Assembly: GCF_000745215.1 (NCBI RefSeq)
Contig: NZ_JQNK01000002.1
Location: forward strand, 536,656 to 600,655
Reading direction: 5' to 3'
Source of the DNA: Methylosinus sp. PW1
GTDB taxonomy: Bacteria > Pseudomonadota > Alphaproteobacteria > Rhizobiales > Beijerinckiaceae
DNA length: 64,000 nucleotides
Under the pieces are notes generated by a model, which saw only the letters and a list, made by a program, of their open reading frames with translations, made no database searches and was not told the origin of the DNA. Position 1 is the stretch's first letter. Each line of letters starts with the position of its first letter. Below, one piece after another: positions 19,750 through 27,977 of the stretch. The position numbers and the translations under genes are program-made.

Positions 19750-20468
19750 GAGCGCGGGCTCTTCTCCTCGCGCTCTGCGCGTTGCTCTGCGCCTTTCCGG
19801 CGATCGGCGAGCCGCTGGTGCAGGCGGCGGATCATGACGCCTTCTGGCTCTGGGCCGGCGTCAAAAGGCGCGCCGAGCTCGCCACGGCGAAAACCATCTA
19901 TCTCCATTCGGGCGAGATCGGGCCGGATCGCGACGGCTTCATCCGCATGAAGGCGCAAGGCGGGGTCGAGCCCGGCCCGCACACGGCCGCTCTCTGGCTC
20001 GCCTATCGCGTCCGCAGCCTCGATTGGCCGCCGGAGATCGTCGCCCAGATTCGCCGCCGGCTGGACGCCTGGCGCGCGCAGCCGGGCGGCGTCGCCGGCG
20101 TGCAGATCGATTTCGACGCGGCGACGCGCGGCTTGCAGAGTTACGCCGCCTTCCTGCGCGCGCTGCGGCGGGAGCTGCCTCGAGGCTGCGCGCTCGGCGT
20201 GACCGGCCTCATGGATTGGGCGTCGCGGGCCTCGCCCGAGGATTTGAACGCGCTTTCGGGAAGCGTCGACGAGCTGGTCTTCCAGACCTACAAAGGCGCG
20301 CAGACGGTCGAGAATATCGACGCCTATCTGGCGCGGCTCTCGCGGCTTCGCATTCCCTTCCGGCTCGGCCTCGCCGAAGGGGCGCGATGGGCGCCTCCGG
20401 CCGCGCTGGCGACGCGGCCGAATTTTCTCGGCTATGTGGTGTTCCTGCGCAATCGCGCTGCGCCATGA
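19746..20468 (+). CDS. Exported DUF3142-like protein
   Basis: The 240-residue product starts from GTG 19746, overlapping the previous stop (GTGA). This start puts a clean signal peptide first (VRARALLLALCALLCAFPAIG); the longer open frame upstream lies inside the preceding gene. The mature part reads like a glycoside-hydrolase-type barrel fragment: DAFWLWAG, GVAGVQIDFDAATRGLQSY, LGVTGLMDWAS, VDELVFQTYKG. The VQIDFD and VFQTYKG motifs are characteristic of DUF3142 proteins. Coupling to the TPR-like gene suggests a joint periplasmic task, but the substrate is unknown. Confidence 0.75.
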   Translation: MRARALLLALCALLCAFPAIGEPLVQAADHDAFWLWAGVKRRAELATAKTIYLHSGEIGPDRDGFIRMKAQGGVEPGPHTAALWLAYRVRSLDWPPEIVAQIRRRLDAWRAQPGGVAGVQIDFDAATRGLQSYAAFLRALRRELPRGCALGVTGLMDWASRASPEDLNALSGSVDELVFQTYKGAQTVENIDAYLARLSRLRIPFRLGLAEGARWAPPAALATRPNFLGYVVFLRNRAAP

Positions 20469-20477
20469 GCGATCGGC

Positions 20478-21302
20478 TCACGCCTTGGGAAGCAGCCCGC
20501 GCAGACGCTCCGCCCCTTGCGGCGCCGGACGGCGCGGCGGGCCACCGGGCGGAAATCCCCCCGGCGGCGGTCCGGCGAAACGATCGCCGCGCGGCGGCAT
20601 GAAGGGCGGCGTCGGCACGGCGCGCACCGTCTTGCGGTCGATCCGCGCGCGCAGCGACACGACATAGCGGCCGGCCGCCTCGCGCAGCTCGCCACGCGTC
20701 GTCTCGCCGGCGGCGAGCGCTATGCCGTCGGTCGAGTTCAGCGTGTCGCGCAGCCGCCCGCGCGCATAATCGCCGAGATTGGCGTAGAGGAATTCGCTCA
20801 GCGCATCCGGCAGGAAAATCTGCGAGGTGAGACGCGCCGTTCCGCCATCGATGATCTTGAAATGAATATGCGTGGTGCGGCCGGGATACCAGCCCGGATA
20901 GACGCTGGAAAAGCGCGCGCGTCCGTCCGCCCCCGCGATCTGGCTTCCGCGCAGAAAGGTCTTGCCCGAGAGATCGAGCCGCCCGTCCTCGCCCTGGCCG
21001 GGGAAGCCGGAATAGCGCCCCTGCGCATCGCAATGCCAAACATCGATTCGGGCGCCCGGCAGCGGCGCGCCGGTCTCGTCCTGGACCGCGAAGGCGATGT
21101 CCAGCGGCACGCCGGCGAGCCCTTCGGCTATGTCCGCACGCTGGAGATCGAGATCGAGATAGAATGGCCCCTCTTCCGCCGGCGCCGTCAGCGGCCCGGG
21201 GGCAGGCTCGGGAGCGGCGGGATCCGGCAGGACCGCGGTCGCCGAGCCGGCGAGCGCAACAGCCACGAGGCCGCGTCGCGTCAAAGCAATTTTGTCAGGC
21301 AT
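20478..21302 (-). CDS. Tat-exported intradiol ring-cleavage dioxygenase-like protein
   Basis: The product has 274 residues from ATG 21302; upstream codons in the same frame are not coding-like. A twin-arginine signal ([17 protein letters not shown]) leads to an intradiol dioxygenase fold. The block [13 protein letters not shown] supplies Tyr97. [14 protein letters not shown] supplies Tyr139, His145 and His147, the four ligands of non-haem Fe(III). Cytoplasmic catechol and protocatechuate dioxygenases lack such a signal. Exported members have been linked to hydroxylated aromatic or lignin-type compounds, so the substrate here is open. The last ~35 residues are a Gly/Pro/Arg-rich tail. It converges on the DUF3142-like gene. 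Confidence 0.85.
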   Translation of the reverse strand: MPDKIALTRRGLVAVALAGSATAVLPDPAAPEPAPGPLTAPAEEGPFYLDLDLQRADIAEGLAGVPLDIAFAVQDETGAPLPGARIDVWHCDAQGRYSGFPGQGEDGRLDLSGKTFLRGSQIAGADGRARFSSVYPGWYPGRTTHIHFKIIDGGTARLTSQIFLPDALSEFLYANLGDYARGRLRDTLNSTDGIALAAGETTRGELREAAGRYVVSLRARIDRKTVRAVPTPPFMPPRGDRFAGPPPGGFPPGGPPRRPAPQGAERLRGLLPKA

Positions 21303-21466
21303 GGAATTTCCTTGGTCTTCGTCAGAGCGCGCAGAATGAAACGGCCCGGTGTCGGATGCGCGGCGGAAAATCTCTCGCGCGTTTCGGTCCCGTTTCTTCT
21401 CGCCATGCGGCGCGGGGTGGGCTTTCCGCGCAGACGGGCTATAAGTCCCACCGTCCCGCATCTCGA

Positions 21467-22606
21467 ATGAGCCGATCGCCCGTGAAACGTCCCTCCCTCG
21501 ATTCCTTCCGCCGCATCGTCGTCAAGGTCGGCTCCTCGCTGCTCGTCGATCCGCGCGAGGCGAAGGTGAAGCGCGAGTGGCTCGCGCGGCTCGCCGCGGA
21601 CATCGCCGCTCTGCACCGTCGCGGCGCCGACGTTCTCGTCGTCTCCTCGGGCGCGGTGGCGCTGGGACGCAGCGTGCTCGGCCTGCCCTCCGGCGCGCTG
21701 CCGCTGGAGGACAGCCAGGCGTCCGCGGCCGTCGGGCAGATCGCCCTCGCCCGCATCTGGGCCGAGACGCTCGGCGAGCTCGGCGTCACCGCCGGGCAGA
21801 TTCTCGTCACCTTCGGTGATACGGAGGAGCGCCGCCGCTATCTCTACGCCCGCGAATGCCTGACCCGGCTGCTGGCGCTGCGCGCCGTGCCGGTCATCAA
21901 TGAGAACGACACGGTCGCGACTTCCGAGATTCGCTACGGCGACAACGACCGCCTCGCCGCGCGCGTCGCGACGATGGCGAGCGCCGATCTTCTGGTGCTG
22001 CTCTCCGATGTGGATGGGCTCTACACCGCTCCGCCGGCGAGCGATCCGAATGCGAAGCTGCTCGAGGTGGTGCCACGGGTCACGGCCGAGGTGGAGGCGA
22101 TGGCCGGCGGCGCGGCCTCGCAATTCTCCCGCGGCGGAATGCGCACCAAAATCGAGGCGGCCAAGATCGCGACCACGGGCGGCGCCCATATGGTCATCGC
22201 CGACGGACGCGTGGAGGCGCCGCTCTCGCGAATCGCCGCAGGCGGGCCTTGCAGCTGGTTCCTCACCCCCTCCTCGCCGGTGACGGCGCGAAAAAAATGG
22301 ATCGCCGGCTCGCTCGAGCCCAAGGGCGTCGTGCATGTGGACGAAGGCGCGGCGCGCGCGCTCTTCTCCGGCAAGAGCCTGCTGCCGGCCGGCGTCACCG
22401 CGCTGGAAGGCGGCTTCGCGCGCGGCGATTGCGTCGTGATCCGCAATCCTTCGGGCGGCGAAATCGGCCGCGGCCTGGTGACTTACGACGCGCTGGACGC
22501 CGCCCGCATCATTGGCCGCTCGTCCCGCGACATAGAGGGGCTGCTCGGCTTCAAAGGCCCGGACGAGATCATCCACCGCGACGACATGGCGCTCGCCGGC
22601 GACTGA
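21467..22606 (+). CDS. proB: Glutamate 5-kinase
   Basis: ProB phosphorylates glutamate on the gamma-carboxyl group, the first and feedback-controlled step of proline synthesis. The 379-residue form from ATG 21467 has the amino-acid-kinase domain: [20 protein letters not shown], the [21 protein letters not shown] block and [10 protein letters not shown]. The C-terminal PUA domain runs from about [10 protein letters not shown] to [11 protein letters not shown]. The open frame continues upstream but without coding character. The usual partners proA and obgE are not adjacent. No strong ribosome-binding site is visible. Confidence 0.95.
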   Translation: MSRSPVKRPSLDSFRRIVVKVGSSLLVDPREAKVKREWLARLAADIAALHRRGADVLVVSSGAVALGRSVLGLPSGALPLEDSQASAAVGQIALARIWAETLGELGVTAGQILVTFGDTEERRRYLYARECLTRLLALRAVPVINENDTVATSEIRYGDNDRLAARVATMASADLLVLLSDVDGLYTAPPASDPNAKLLEVVPRVTAEVEAMAGGAASQFSRGGMRTKIEAAKIATTGGAHMVIADGRVEAPLSRIAAGGPCSWFLTPSSPVTARKKWIAGSLEPKGVVHVDEGAARALFSGKSLLPAGVTALEGGFARGDCVVIRNPSGGEIGRGLVTYDALDAARIIGRSSRDIEGLLGFKGPDEIIHRDDMALAGD

Positions 22607-22735
22607 CTCGGGGCGTTCGCGGCCCCGTAAAACATGGGCGGGAACGTAGCGGCAGACCTTGGCAGAGCGAAATCGCGCTCCCATATCACGGGCGCCACGC
22701 CCGCGAAGAGGGCTGGTTCCAACTGGGAGAGACCT

Positions 22736-23527
22736 ATGTCACCCGAAGAACGCCAACTGCTCGCCGGTTTGTTCGAGCGTACGCGCAGCGCCGCCGGCGC
22801 TCAGCGCGATCAGGAGGCGGAGAGTTTCATCGCCGAGCAGCTGAAGTCGCAGCCGGGCGCGCCCTATCTGCTGGCGCAGACCGTTCTGGTGCAGGATCAG
22901 GCGCTGCAGGCGGCCAATCAACGTCTGCAGGAGCTGGAAGGCCGCGTGCGCGACCTCGAGAGCCGTCCGCAGCCGTCCAGCGGATTTTTGGGCGGTCTGT
23001 TCGGCGGCGCTCAGCGCCAAGCTCCGCCCCCGCCGCGTCCGGCCCCGCCTCCCGGCTATGGCCAGCAGCCCGGCTATCCGCAGCAGCAAGGCGGTCCCTG
23101 GGGCGCGGCCCCGGCCGGCGGCCCCGCTTATGCTCCGCCCCCGCCTCCCGGCTACGCCACGCAAGGCTATCCGCCCCAGCAAGCTGCGGCCGCCCCCGGC
23201 GGCGGCTTTCTGAAGGGCGCGCTGGGCACGGCGGCGGGCGTCGCCGGCGGCGTGCTGCTCGCCGACTCGATCCGCGGCCTGTTCCATGGCGGCGCCGGCG
23301 GAGCCGGGAGCAATCTCGGCATAGGCTCGGGCTTCGACCACGCGAGCAGCGGCGGCGACACGATCATCAACAATTATTACGGCGATCAGGGCGGCAATAG
23401 CCAACCCTACCCCGACGCCGGCTATGACAGCCCCGACCCCGGCGGCCCCGATGTGCAGAGCGCCGATTACGACACGGACGCCGGCGGCTTCGACGACGGC
23501 GGCGGGGATGGCGGCTTCGACGTGTAA
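22736..23527 (+). CDS. DUF2076 family protein
   Basis: The 263-residue product starts at ATG 22736 after GGGAGA. The N-terminal ~85 residues (MSPEERQLLAGLFERTR...QDQALQAANQRLQELEGRVRDLE) form the helical DUF2076 head. The middle is Pro/Gly/Gln-rich with YGQQPGYPQQQ-like segments. A hydrophobic glycine stretch (FLKGALGTAAGVAGGVLLADSI) resembles a membrane-insertion helix pair. A DTIINNYYGD motif and an Asp/Gly-rich acidic tail finish the protein. Family members are periplasmic or envelope proteins of unknown role. An intrinsic terminator follows. Confidence 0.85.
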   Translation: MSPEERQLLAGLFERTRSAAGAQRDQEAESFIAEQLKSQPGAPYLLAQTVLVQDQALQAANQRLQELEGRVRDLESRPQPSSGFLGGLFGGAQRQAPPPPRPAPPPGYGQQPGYPQQQGGPWGAAPAGGPAYAPPPPPGYATQGYPPQQAAAAPGGGFLKGALGTAAGVAGGVLLADSIRGLFHGGAGGAGSNLGIGSGFDHASSGGDTIINNYYGDQGGNSQPYPDAGYDSPDPGGPDVQSADYDTDAGGFDDGGGDGGFDV

Positions 23528-23544
23528 TCGCCATCGAGATAAAT

Positions 23545-23582
23545 CGAGCGGCGCGCCGTTGAGGCGCGCCGCTCGCGTTTTT
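23545..23582 (+). terminator. Intrinsic terminator after the DUF2076 gene
   Basis: A perfect 13-bp GC-rich stem (23545-23557 with 23563-23575) and a GTTGA loop are followed by CG and five T. It ends 20 bases before the stop codon of the convergent receptor gene. Confidence 0.88.
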
Positions 23583-23601
23583 GCGCATAGCGGCTCCGTC
23601 C

Positions 23602-26094
23602 TCATTCGAGCTTGACCAGCAGCGTCCCGCCGAAGGTCCTCGGGAAATCCTGTATCTGCATGGTGGCAGGCGCCGTCGGCGTGCCCGCGGTCCAGGTCTT
23701 GATCCATCTCTGATCGGTGATGTTCTTGCTCCAGAGCTGGAAGCTGTAGCGGCCGTCGTCTGTGCGCAGGCCGAGGCCGACGTTGATGAGCGAATAGGCC
23801 GGCTGCCAATATTGAATGATGGAATGTGGATCGGTCATCTGCATCCGATCCTGCCAAGCCAGATTGAAATAGCCGAAGGCGGTGACGGGCTGATCGAAGC
23901 CGCCGAAATCCTTGAAGATCGCACCGAGCGGATGTTCGTAATTGGCGCCGACATTCACCGCCCATTTCGGCAGCAGCTCCCAGCGCGTGTTCGATCGCGA
24001 TAGAGTGAGAGGCGCGGTGAGGAAGCCCGCCGGCGCGGGACTGGGCGTCGGCCATACCCAATCGGACGGCGGCGCGGCTTTGGCGAAATCGATATAGCGC
24101 GCTTCGGTGTAAGCGCCGTTGAACCGCAGCCAGAGACGCTCGATCGGGCTCCACCGGCCCGTGAACTCGAAGCCTCTCAGCCGCACATGCGGAACATTGC
24201 CGAGATAGGTCTGGCGAAGCGGCTGGCCATTGGACGCAATGAAGCTCGTATCGACCATATTGGACTGAAAATTGAAGATGTCGGTCCAATAGAAATTGAA
24301 ATTGGCGATGAGCTTTTCGTCGAGCCAATTGGTCTTGACGCCGATCTCGTAATCCCAATTCTGCTCCGGCTTGGTGAAGAGCGGCTGCCAGCCGAGAAAA
24401 TTCGCGCCGGACCACACCGATCTCGCCGAGACATTGACCTGCGACGCCTTCTCGCCGCGGCCGATCAGGCCGAACAGCAGAATATTGTCGTCGACCTTAT
24501 AGGACGGGTTGAAAACGCCGGTCAGCATGTTGCGCGCGCGCGTCTGGCCGCCGGTGTCGTAATATCCGCCGCCGCCCCCGCCGCGCACCGCCGTATCGGT
24601 CTGAGCGATGGTGTAGGCGGTGTTCCAATATTTCTCCCAAGCGAAGACCGAGCCTTCCTTGATCTCATAGCTGTCGCGCAGGCCGAAGGTCAGCGCGAGG
24701 CGATCGTCGACATGTAGAGTTTCCTGCGTGTAGGCGGCCGCCTGGAAGGTGCGTGACGCGCCATCGGTGTGCTGCTCGACGCGATTGAGCAATTGCGGAT
24801 CCGTGGTCGTCGTGCCGAACCATCGCGCGGCGTTGCTGCCGAAATCGGTCCGGCTGAACGACCAGATTCGCTCATAGAAGGTGAAGAGGCCGAACTGCCA
24901 TTCCAGCGTCTGTTCCTTCGGCGAGGCGAGGCGCAGCTCCTGGGAATATTGCGCGACATGCGGGTCGCTGAATCCGCTCGTCAGCTCGAGCTCTTCATTC
25001 TCGTTGTTGTAGGTGTAATTGGGATGATCGACATAGAAGGCCCAGGCCGAGATGGAGGTCAGCGTATTGTCGCCGATACGCCAGTTCAGCTCATTGGAGG
25101 CGCTCACGGTCTGCTGGCTGAAGGCGGCGCTGTGCGTGAACTCCGGCGAATAAGGATCGACCGTCGTCATGACGAGATGAAGCCGGTTCCACAAGTTTTG
25201 GGCGAATGACGCGCCGACCGTGCCGTTCGCATAGATCGGAACGGAATTGCCGATCACGCCCGTATGGTGATTCGCGCCGATATATTCGTGCGAGGTTCCA
25301 TAGCTGAAGATCACACGATCGGTGATATCGTCGCCGACATAATAGAGCTGCCCGCGAATTCCCCAGCGGTCGTTGTTGAGATAGCCGGCGCCCGTCACCT
25401 TGTCGTTGATCCAGCCATCGCCCTTGTCGAAATAGGCAGTCAAGCGATAGGCGAGCTTGTCGTCGATGATCGGGCCGGTGACATTCAGCTTCTCGACGAC
25501 ATGGCTGTAATTGGCGAAAGACGTCTCCAGAGTGGCCTTGCGCTCGAAGGACGGCAATTGCGTGCGAATGATGATGTTGCCGACAGTCGTGTTCTTGCCG
25601 CCCGCCGTTCCTTGCGGGCCGAGGCCGACCTCGAAGGATTCGAGCTCGACGAAATCGGCCCATTGGAAGCCGACATTCTTGAAAAACACATTGTCGACGA
25701 TGAATCCCGTCTCCGACTCCGCACCATTTCCGGTTCCGGCGCCGACGCCGACGCCGCGCAGGGCCGGCGTTCCCGTCTGGGGATTGGCGATATTGGGGCG
25801 ATAGTTGGGAGCCAGCTGCGAGAAATCGGAGAGGCGATCGAGATGCTCCTCCGTCGCGCGCGTTCCATTGATGATCGCCGCCGAGCGCGGCGCCTTCAGC
25901 AGGACGCGCTCCTCCTGCCGCGACAGCCCCTCCTGCGCCGGGCCGCCGACCCGCACATCCTCGATCTGCGCGTCCTGCGAGAAAGCGCCGGAAGGAGCCA
26001 TGAAAGCGAGCAGAGGCCCGAGCAGCAACGGCGCAGGCGACGCCGAGGAACAAAGCCATGTCCGTAGATTTCTGGTGGCGCCGATCGTTCGCAT
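23602..26094 (-). CDS. TonB-dependent receptor, substrate unknown (paralog A)
   Basis: The product has 830 residues from ATG 26094 behind GGGCGGGA. A signal peptide precedes a TonB-box-like QIEDVRVGG. The plug reads LDRLSDFSQLAPNYRPN, PALRGVGVGAG, IVDNVFFKNVGFQWADF and LGPQGTAGGKNTTVG. The barrel ends FPRTFGGTLLVKLE with a terminal acidic residue. There is no STN domain, so direct signalling through FecR is not expected. It aligns along its length with the receptor at 27978-30494 (shared LIGRGEK/LIGRGDK, NWLDEKLIANFNFYW-type and NTRWELLPKW-type blocks). The OprC-type CxxxM motif is absent. The substrate cannot be deduced; iron or rare-earth chelates are candidates only by analogy. Confidence 0.9.
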   Translation of the reverse strand: MRTIGATRNLRTWLCSSASPAPLLLGPLLAFMAPSGAFSQDAQIEDVRVGGPAQEGLSRQEERVLLKAPRSAAIINGTRATEEHLDRLSDFSQLAPNYRPNIANPQTGTPALRGVGVGAGTGNGAESETGFIVDNVFFKNVGFQWADFVELESFEVGLGPQGTAGGKNTTVGNIIIRTQLPSFERKATLETSFANYSHVVEKLNVTGPIIDDKLAYRLTAYFDKGDGWINDKVTGAGYLNNDRWGIRGQLYYVGDDITDRVIFSYGTSHEYIGANHHTGVIGNSVPIYANGTVGASFAQNLWNRLHLVMTTVDPYSPEFTHSAAFSQQTVSASNELNWRIGDNTLTSISAWAFYVDHPNYTYNNENEELELTSGFSDPHVAQYSQELRLASPKEQTLEWQFGLFTFYERIWSFSRTDFGSNAARWFGTTTTDPQLLNRVEQHTDGASRTFQAAAYTQETLHVDDRLALTFGLRDSYEIKEGSVFAWEKYWNTAYTIAQTDTAVRGGGGGGYYDTGGQTRARNMLTGVFNPSYKVDDNILLFGLIGRGEKASQVNVSARSVWSGANFLGWQPLFTKPEQNWDYEIGVKTNWLDEKLIANFNFYWTDIFNFQSNMVDTSFIASNGQPLRQTYLGNVPHVRLRGFEFTGRWSPIERLWLRFNGAYTEARYIDFAKAAPPSDWVWPTPSPAPAGFLTAPLTLSRSNTRWELLPKWAVNVGANYEHPLGAIFKDFGGFDQPVTAFGYFNLAWQDRMQMTDPHSIIQYWQPAYSLINVGLGLRTDDGRYSFQLWSKNITDQRWIKTWTAGTPTAPATMQIQDFPRTFGGTLLVKLE

Positions 26095-26391
26095 TTCGTC
26101 ATTCCCGCCCTTTAACAATATTAATATGATAGAAATTATAAATATATGCAACAGCCTGGACACAGCGCGCCGGACGACAAATGCGCATGTTTTGTAGGGA
26201 AAATATACATTCTGTTACTCTGGGCCGGCGGACGATCGCCACGAATGGCGTCATAAAATCGCACAGATATAATATGAATTATGCCATGCTCGGCGCGCGA
26301 AGGGCCGTCTCGGCGAGATCGACGCCTCGGCTGCGGGCTCGCGACGCTCTATCTTGCGCCCCGCCCCCTTTCCCCGTAACACCCTGCCCCC
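26095..26391. promoter_or_regulatory. AT-rich divergent promoter region between receptor A and tyrS
   Basis: About 300 bases, markedly richer in A and T than the coding sequence on either side (for example around 26110-26150 and 26200-26285), as expected for promoters. It contains an imperfect AT-rich palindrome near 26115-26145. Receptor A is transcribed leftwards and tyrS rightwards from here. No known operator was recognised. Confidence 0.45.
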
Positions 26392-27657
26392 ATGTCCGAC
26401 GCATTCCGCCCCAAATCAGAATTCCTCGCGACGCTCATCGCGCGCGGCTTCGTGCATCAGTGCTCCGATTTCGAGGGGCTGGATGAAAAGGCGCGCTCCG
26501 GCGAACTCACCGCCTATGTCGGCTTCGACTGCACGGCGGCCTCGCTGCACATCGGCAACCTTCTGTCGATCATGCTGCTGTCCTGGCTCCAGCGCACGGG
26601 CGGCAAGCCGCTGCCGCTGGTCGGCGGCGGCACCACGCGCGTCGGCGACCCTTCCGGCAAGGACGAGAGCCGCAAGCTTCTCTCCATAGAGACGATCGAC
26701 TCCAACAAGGCGGCGATCCAAAAGACCTTCGCGAAATTTCTCCGCTTCGGCGACGGCGAGACCGACGCCATTCTGCTCGACAACGCCGAATGGCTGACCA
26801 AGCTCAATTACATCGACTTTCTGCGCGATGTCGGCCGGCATTTCTCGGTCAATCGCATGCTGTCGATGGATTCGGTGAAGCTGCGGCTCGATCGCGAGCA
26901 GGAGCTGTCCTTCATCGAATTCAACTATATGTGCCTGCAGTCCTATGATTTCGCCGAGATCGCCAAGCGCTATGGCGCGAGCCTGCAAATGGGCGGCTCC
27001 GATCAATGGGGCAATATCGTCATGGGCGTCGATCTCGGCCGTCGGCTCGGGACGCATCAGCTCTATGCGCTGACCGCGCCGCTGCTCACCACCTCTTCCG
27101 GCGCCAAAATGGGCAAGACGGCGGCGGGCGCCATCTGGCTCGACGAGTCGATGCTCGCGCCCTACGATTATTGGCAATATTGGCGCAATACGGAGGATGC
27201 GGACGTCGTCCGCTTCTTGAAGCTGTTCACCTTCCTGCCGCTGGACGAGATCGCGAAGCTCGGCGCGCTGGGCGGAGCCGAGATCAACGAGGCGAAGAAG
27301 ATTCTCGCCACAGAGGCGACCGCTCTGCTGCATGGGCGCGAGGCCGCCGAGCTCGCCGCCGAGACCGCGCGCCGCACTTTCGAGGAAGGCGCGCTCGCGC
27401 TCTCCCTGCCCAAGATCGCTGTCGCGGCGAGCGAGGCGGCGGCGGGCATTGGCGTGCTCACCGCCTTTGTGAAAGCGGGGCTCGTGGCCTCCACGGGCGA
27501 GGCGCGGCGGCAGATCAAGGCCGGCGGACTTCGCGTGAACGACGCTCCTGTGACCGATGAGAAGGCTGTGCTCGGCGAGACGGATTTCGTCGAAGGCGTC
27601 GCCAAGCTGTCGCTCGGCAAGAAGAAGCATGTGCTGCTGGAGCGGGTCGCGGAGTAG
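26392..27657 (+). CDS. tyrS: Tyrosyl-tRNA synthetase
   Basis: This class-Ic aminoacyl-tRNA synthetase charges tRNA-Tyr. Its 421 residues carry the bacterial TyrRS-type signature. The HIGH-like motif is H53[21 protein letters not shown] and [14 protein letters not shown] form the tyrosine site. The flexible KMSKS loop appears as [10 protein letters not shown]-terminal S4-like RNA-binding domain starts around [20 protein letters not shown]. The KMGKT form and the length fit the TyrRS-alpha group of Gram-negative bacteria. It lies between two homologous TonB receptor genes, with no obvious functional tie. Confidence 0.97.
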   Translation: MSDAFRPKSEFLATLIARGFVHQCSDFEGLDEKARSGELTAYVGFDCTAASLHIGNLLSIMLLSWLQRTGGKPLPLVGGGTTRVGDPSGKDESRKLLSIETIDSNKAAIQKTFAKFLRFGDGETDAILLDNAEWLTKLNYIDFLRDVGRHFSVNRMLSMDSVKLRLDREQELSFIEFNYMCLQSYDFAEIAKRYGASLQMGGSDQWGNIVMGVDLGRRLGTHQLYALTAPLLTTSSGAKMGKTAAGAIWLDESMLAPYDYWQYWRNTEDADVVRFLKLFTFLPLDEIAKLGALGGAEINEAKKILATEATALLHGREAAELAAETARRTFEEGALALSLPKIAVAASEAAAGIGVLTAFVKAGLVASTGEARRQIKAGGLRVNDAPVTDEKAVLGETDFVEGVAKLSLGKKKHVLLERVAE

Positions 27658-27977
27658 ATCTTCCTATTTTTCGTCGACACACACATAAATCTATCCATAA
27701 GATAGATTTATCTACTCGCGGCCCGTGCGGGATGTCCGTCAAAAGCCTGCAATCATAGCGATTCACGGCGCGCTGCTGACGCGCATTCGAATCCTGCTCG
27801 CCTTTGCTCGCCAAAATCACATTAAGTCGATAGACATAATGCGTAATTCCCCTTACTAGGTAAGACATCGTACGAAGCGACCGATGGCCTTGGGAGAAGG
27901 CCCTCGGACGCGGCGCACGAAGGAGGATCGCGCTCGGGGGAGCTCGATCCTCGTCACAACGCTAGGGGATGAGCACA
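27658..27977. promoter_or_regulatory. Upstream region of receptor B
   Basis: About 320 bases between tyrS and receptor B, clearly less GC-rich than the flanks. It holds the 10-bp inverted repeat described separately, a CTTAC-TAG-GTAAG palindrome at about 27854-27866 and AT-rich segments (AATCACATTAAGTC near 27815). These are likely promoter and operator elements of receptor B. Confidence 0.4.
27685..27711. repeat. AT-rich perfect inverted repeat
   Basis: ATAAATCTAT (27685-27694) and ATAGATTTAT (27702-27711) form a perfect 10-bp inverted repeat with a 7-base spacer, 27 bases after the tyrS stop. No T-run follows. It could be an operator for the downstream receptor gene or a weak transcript end for tyrS. 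Confidence 0.55.
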
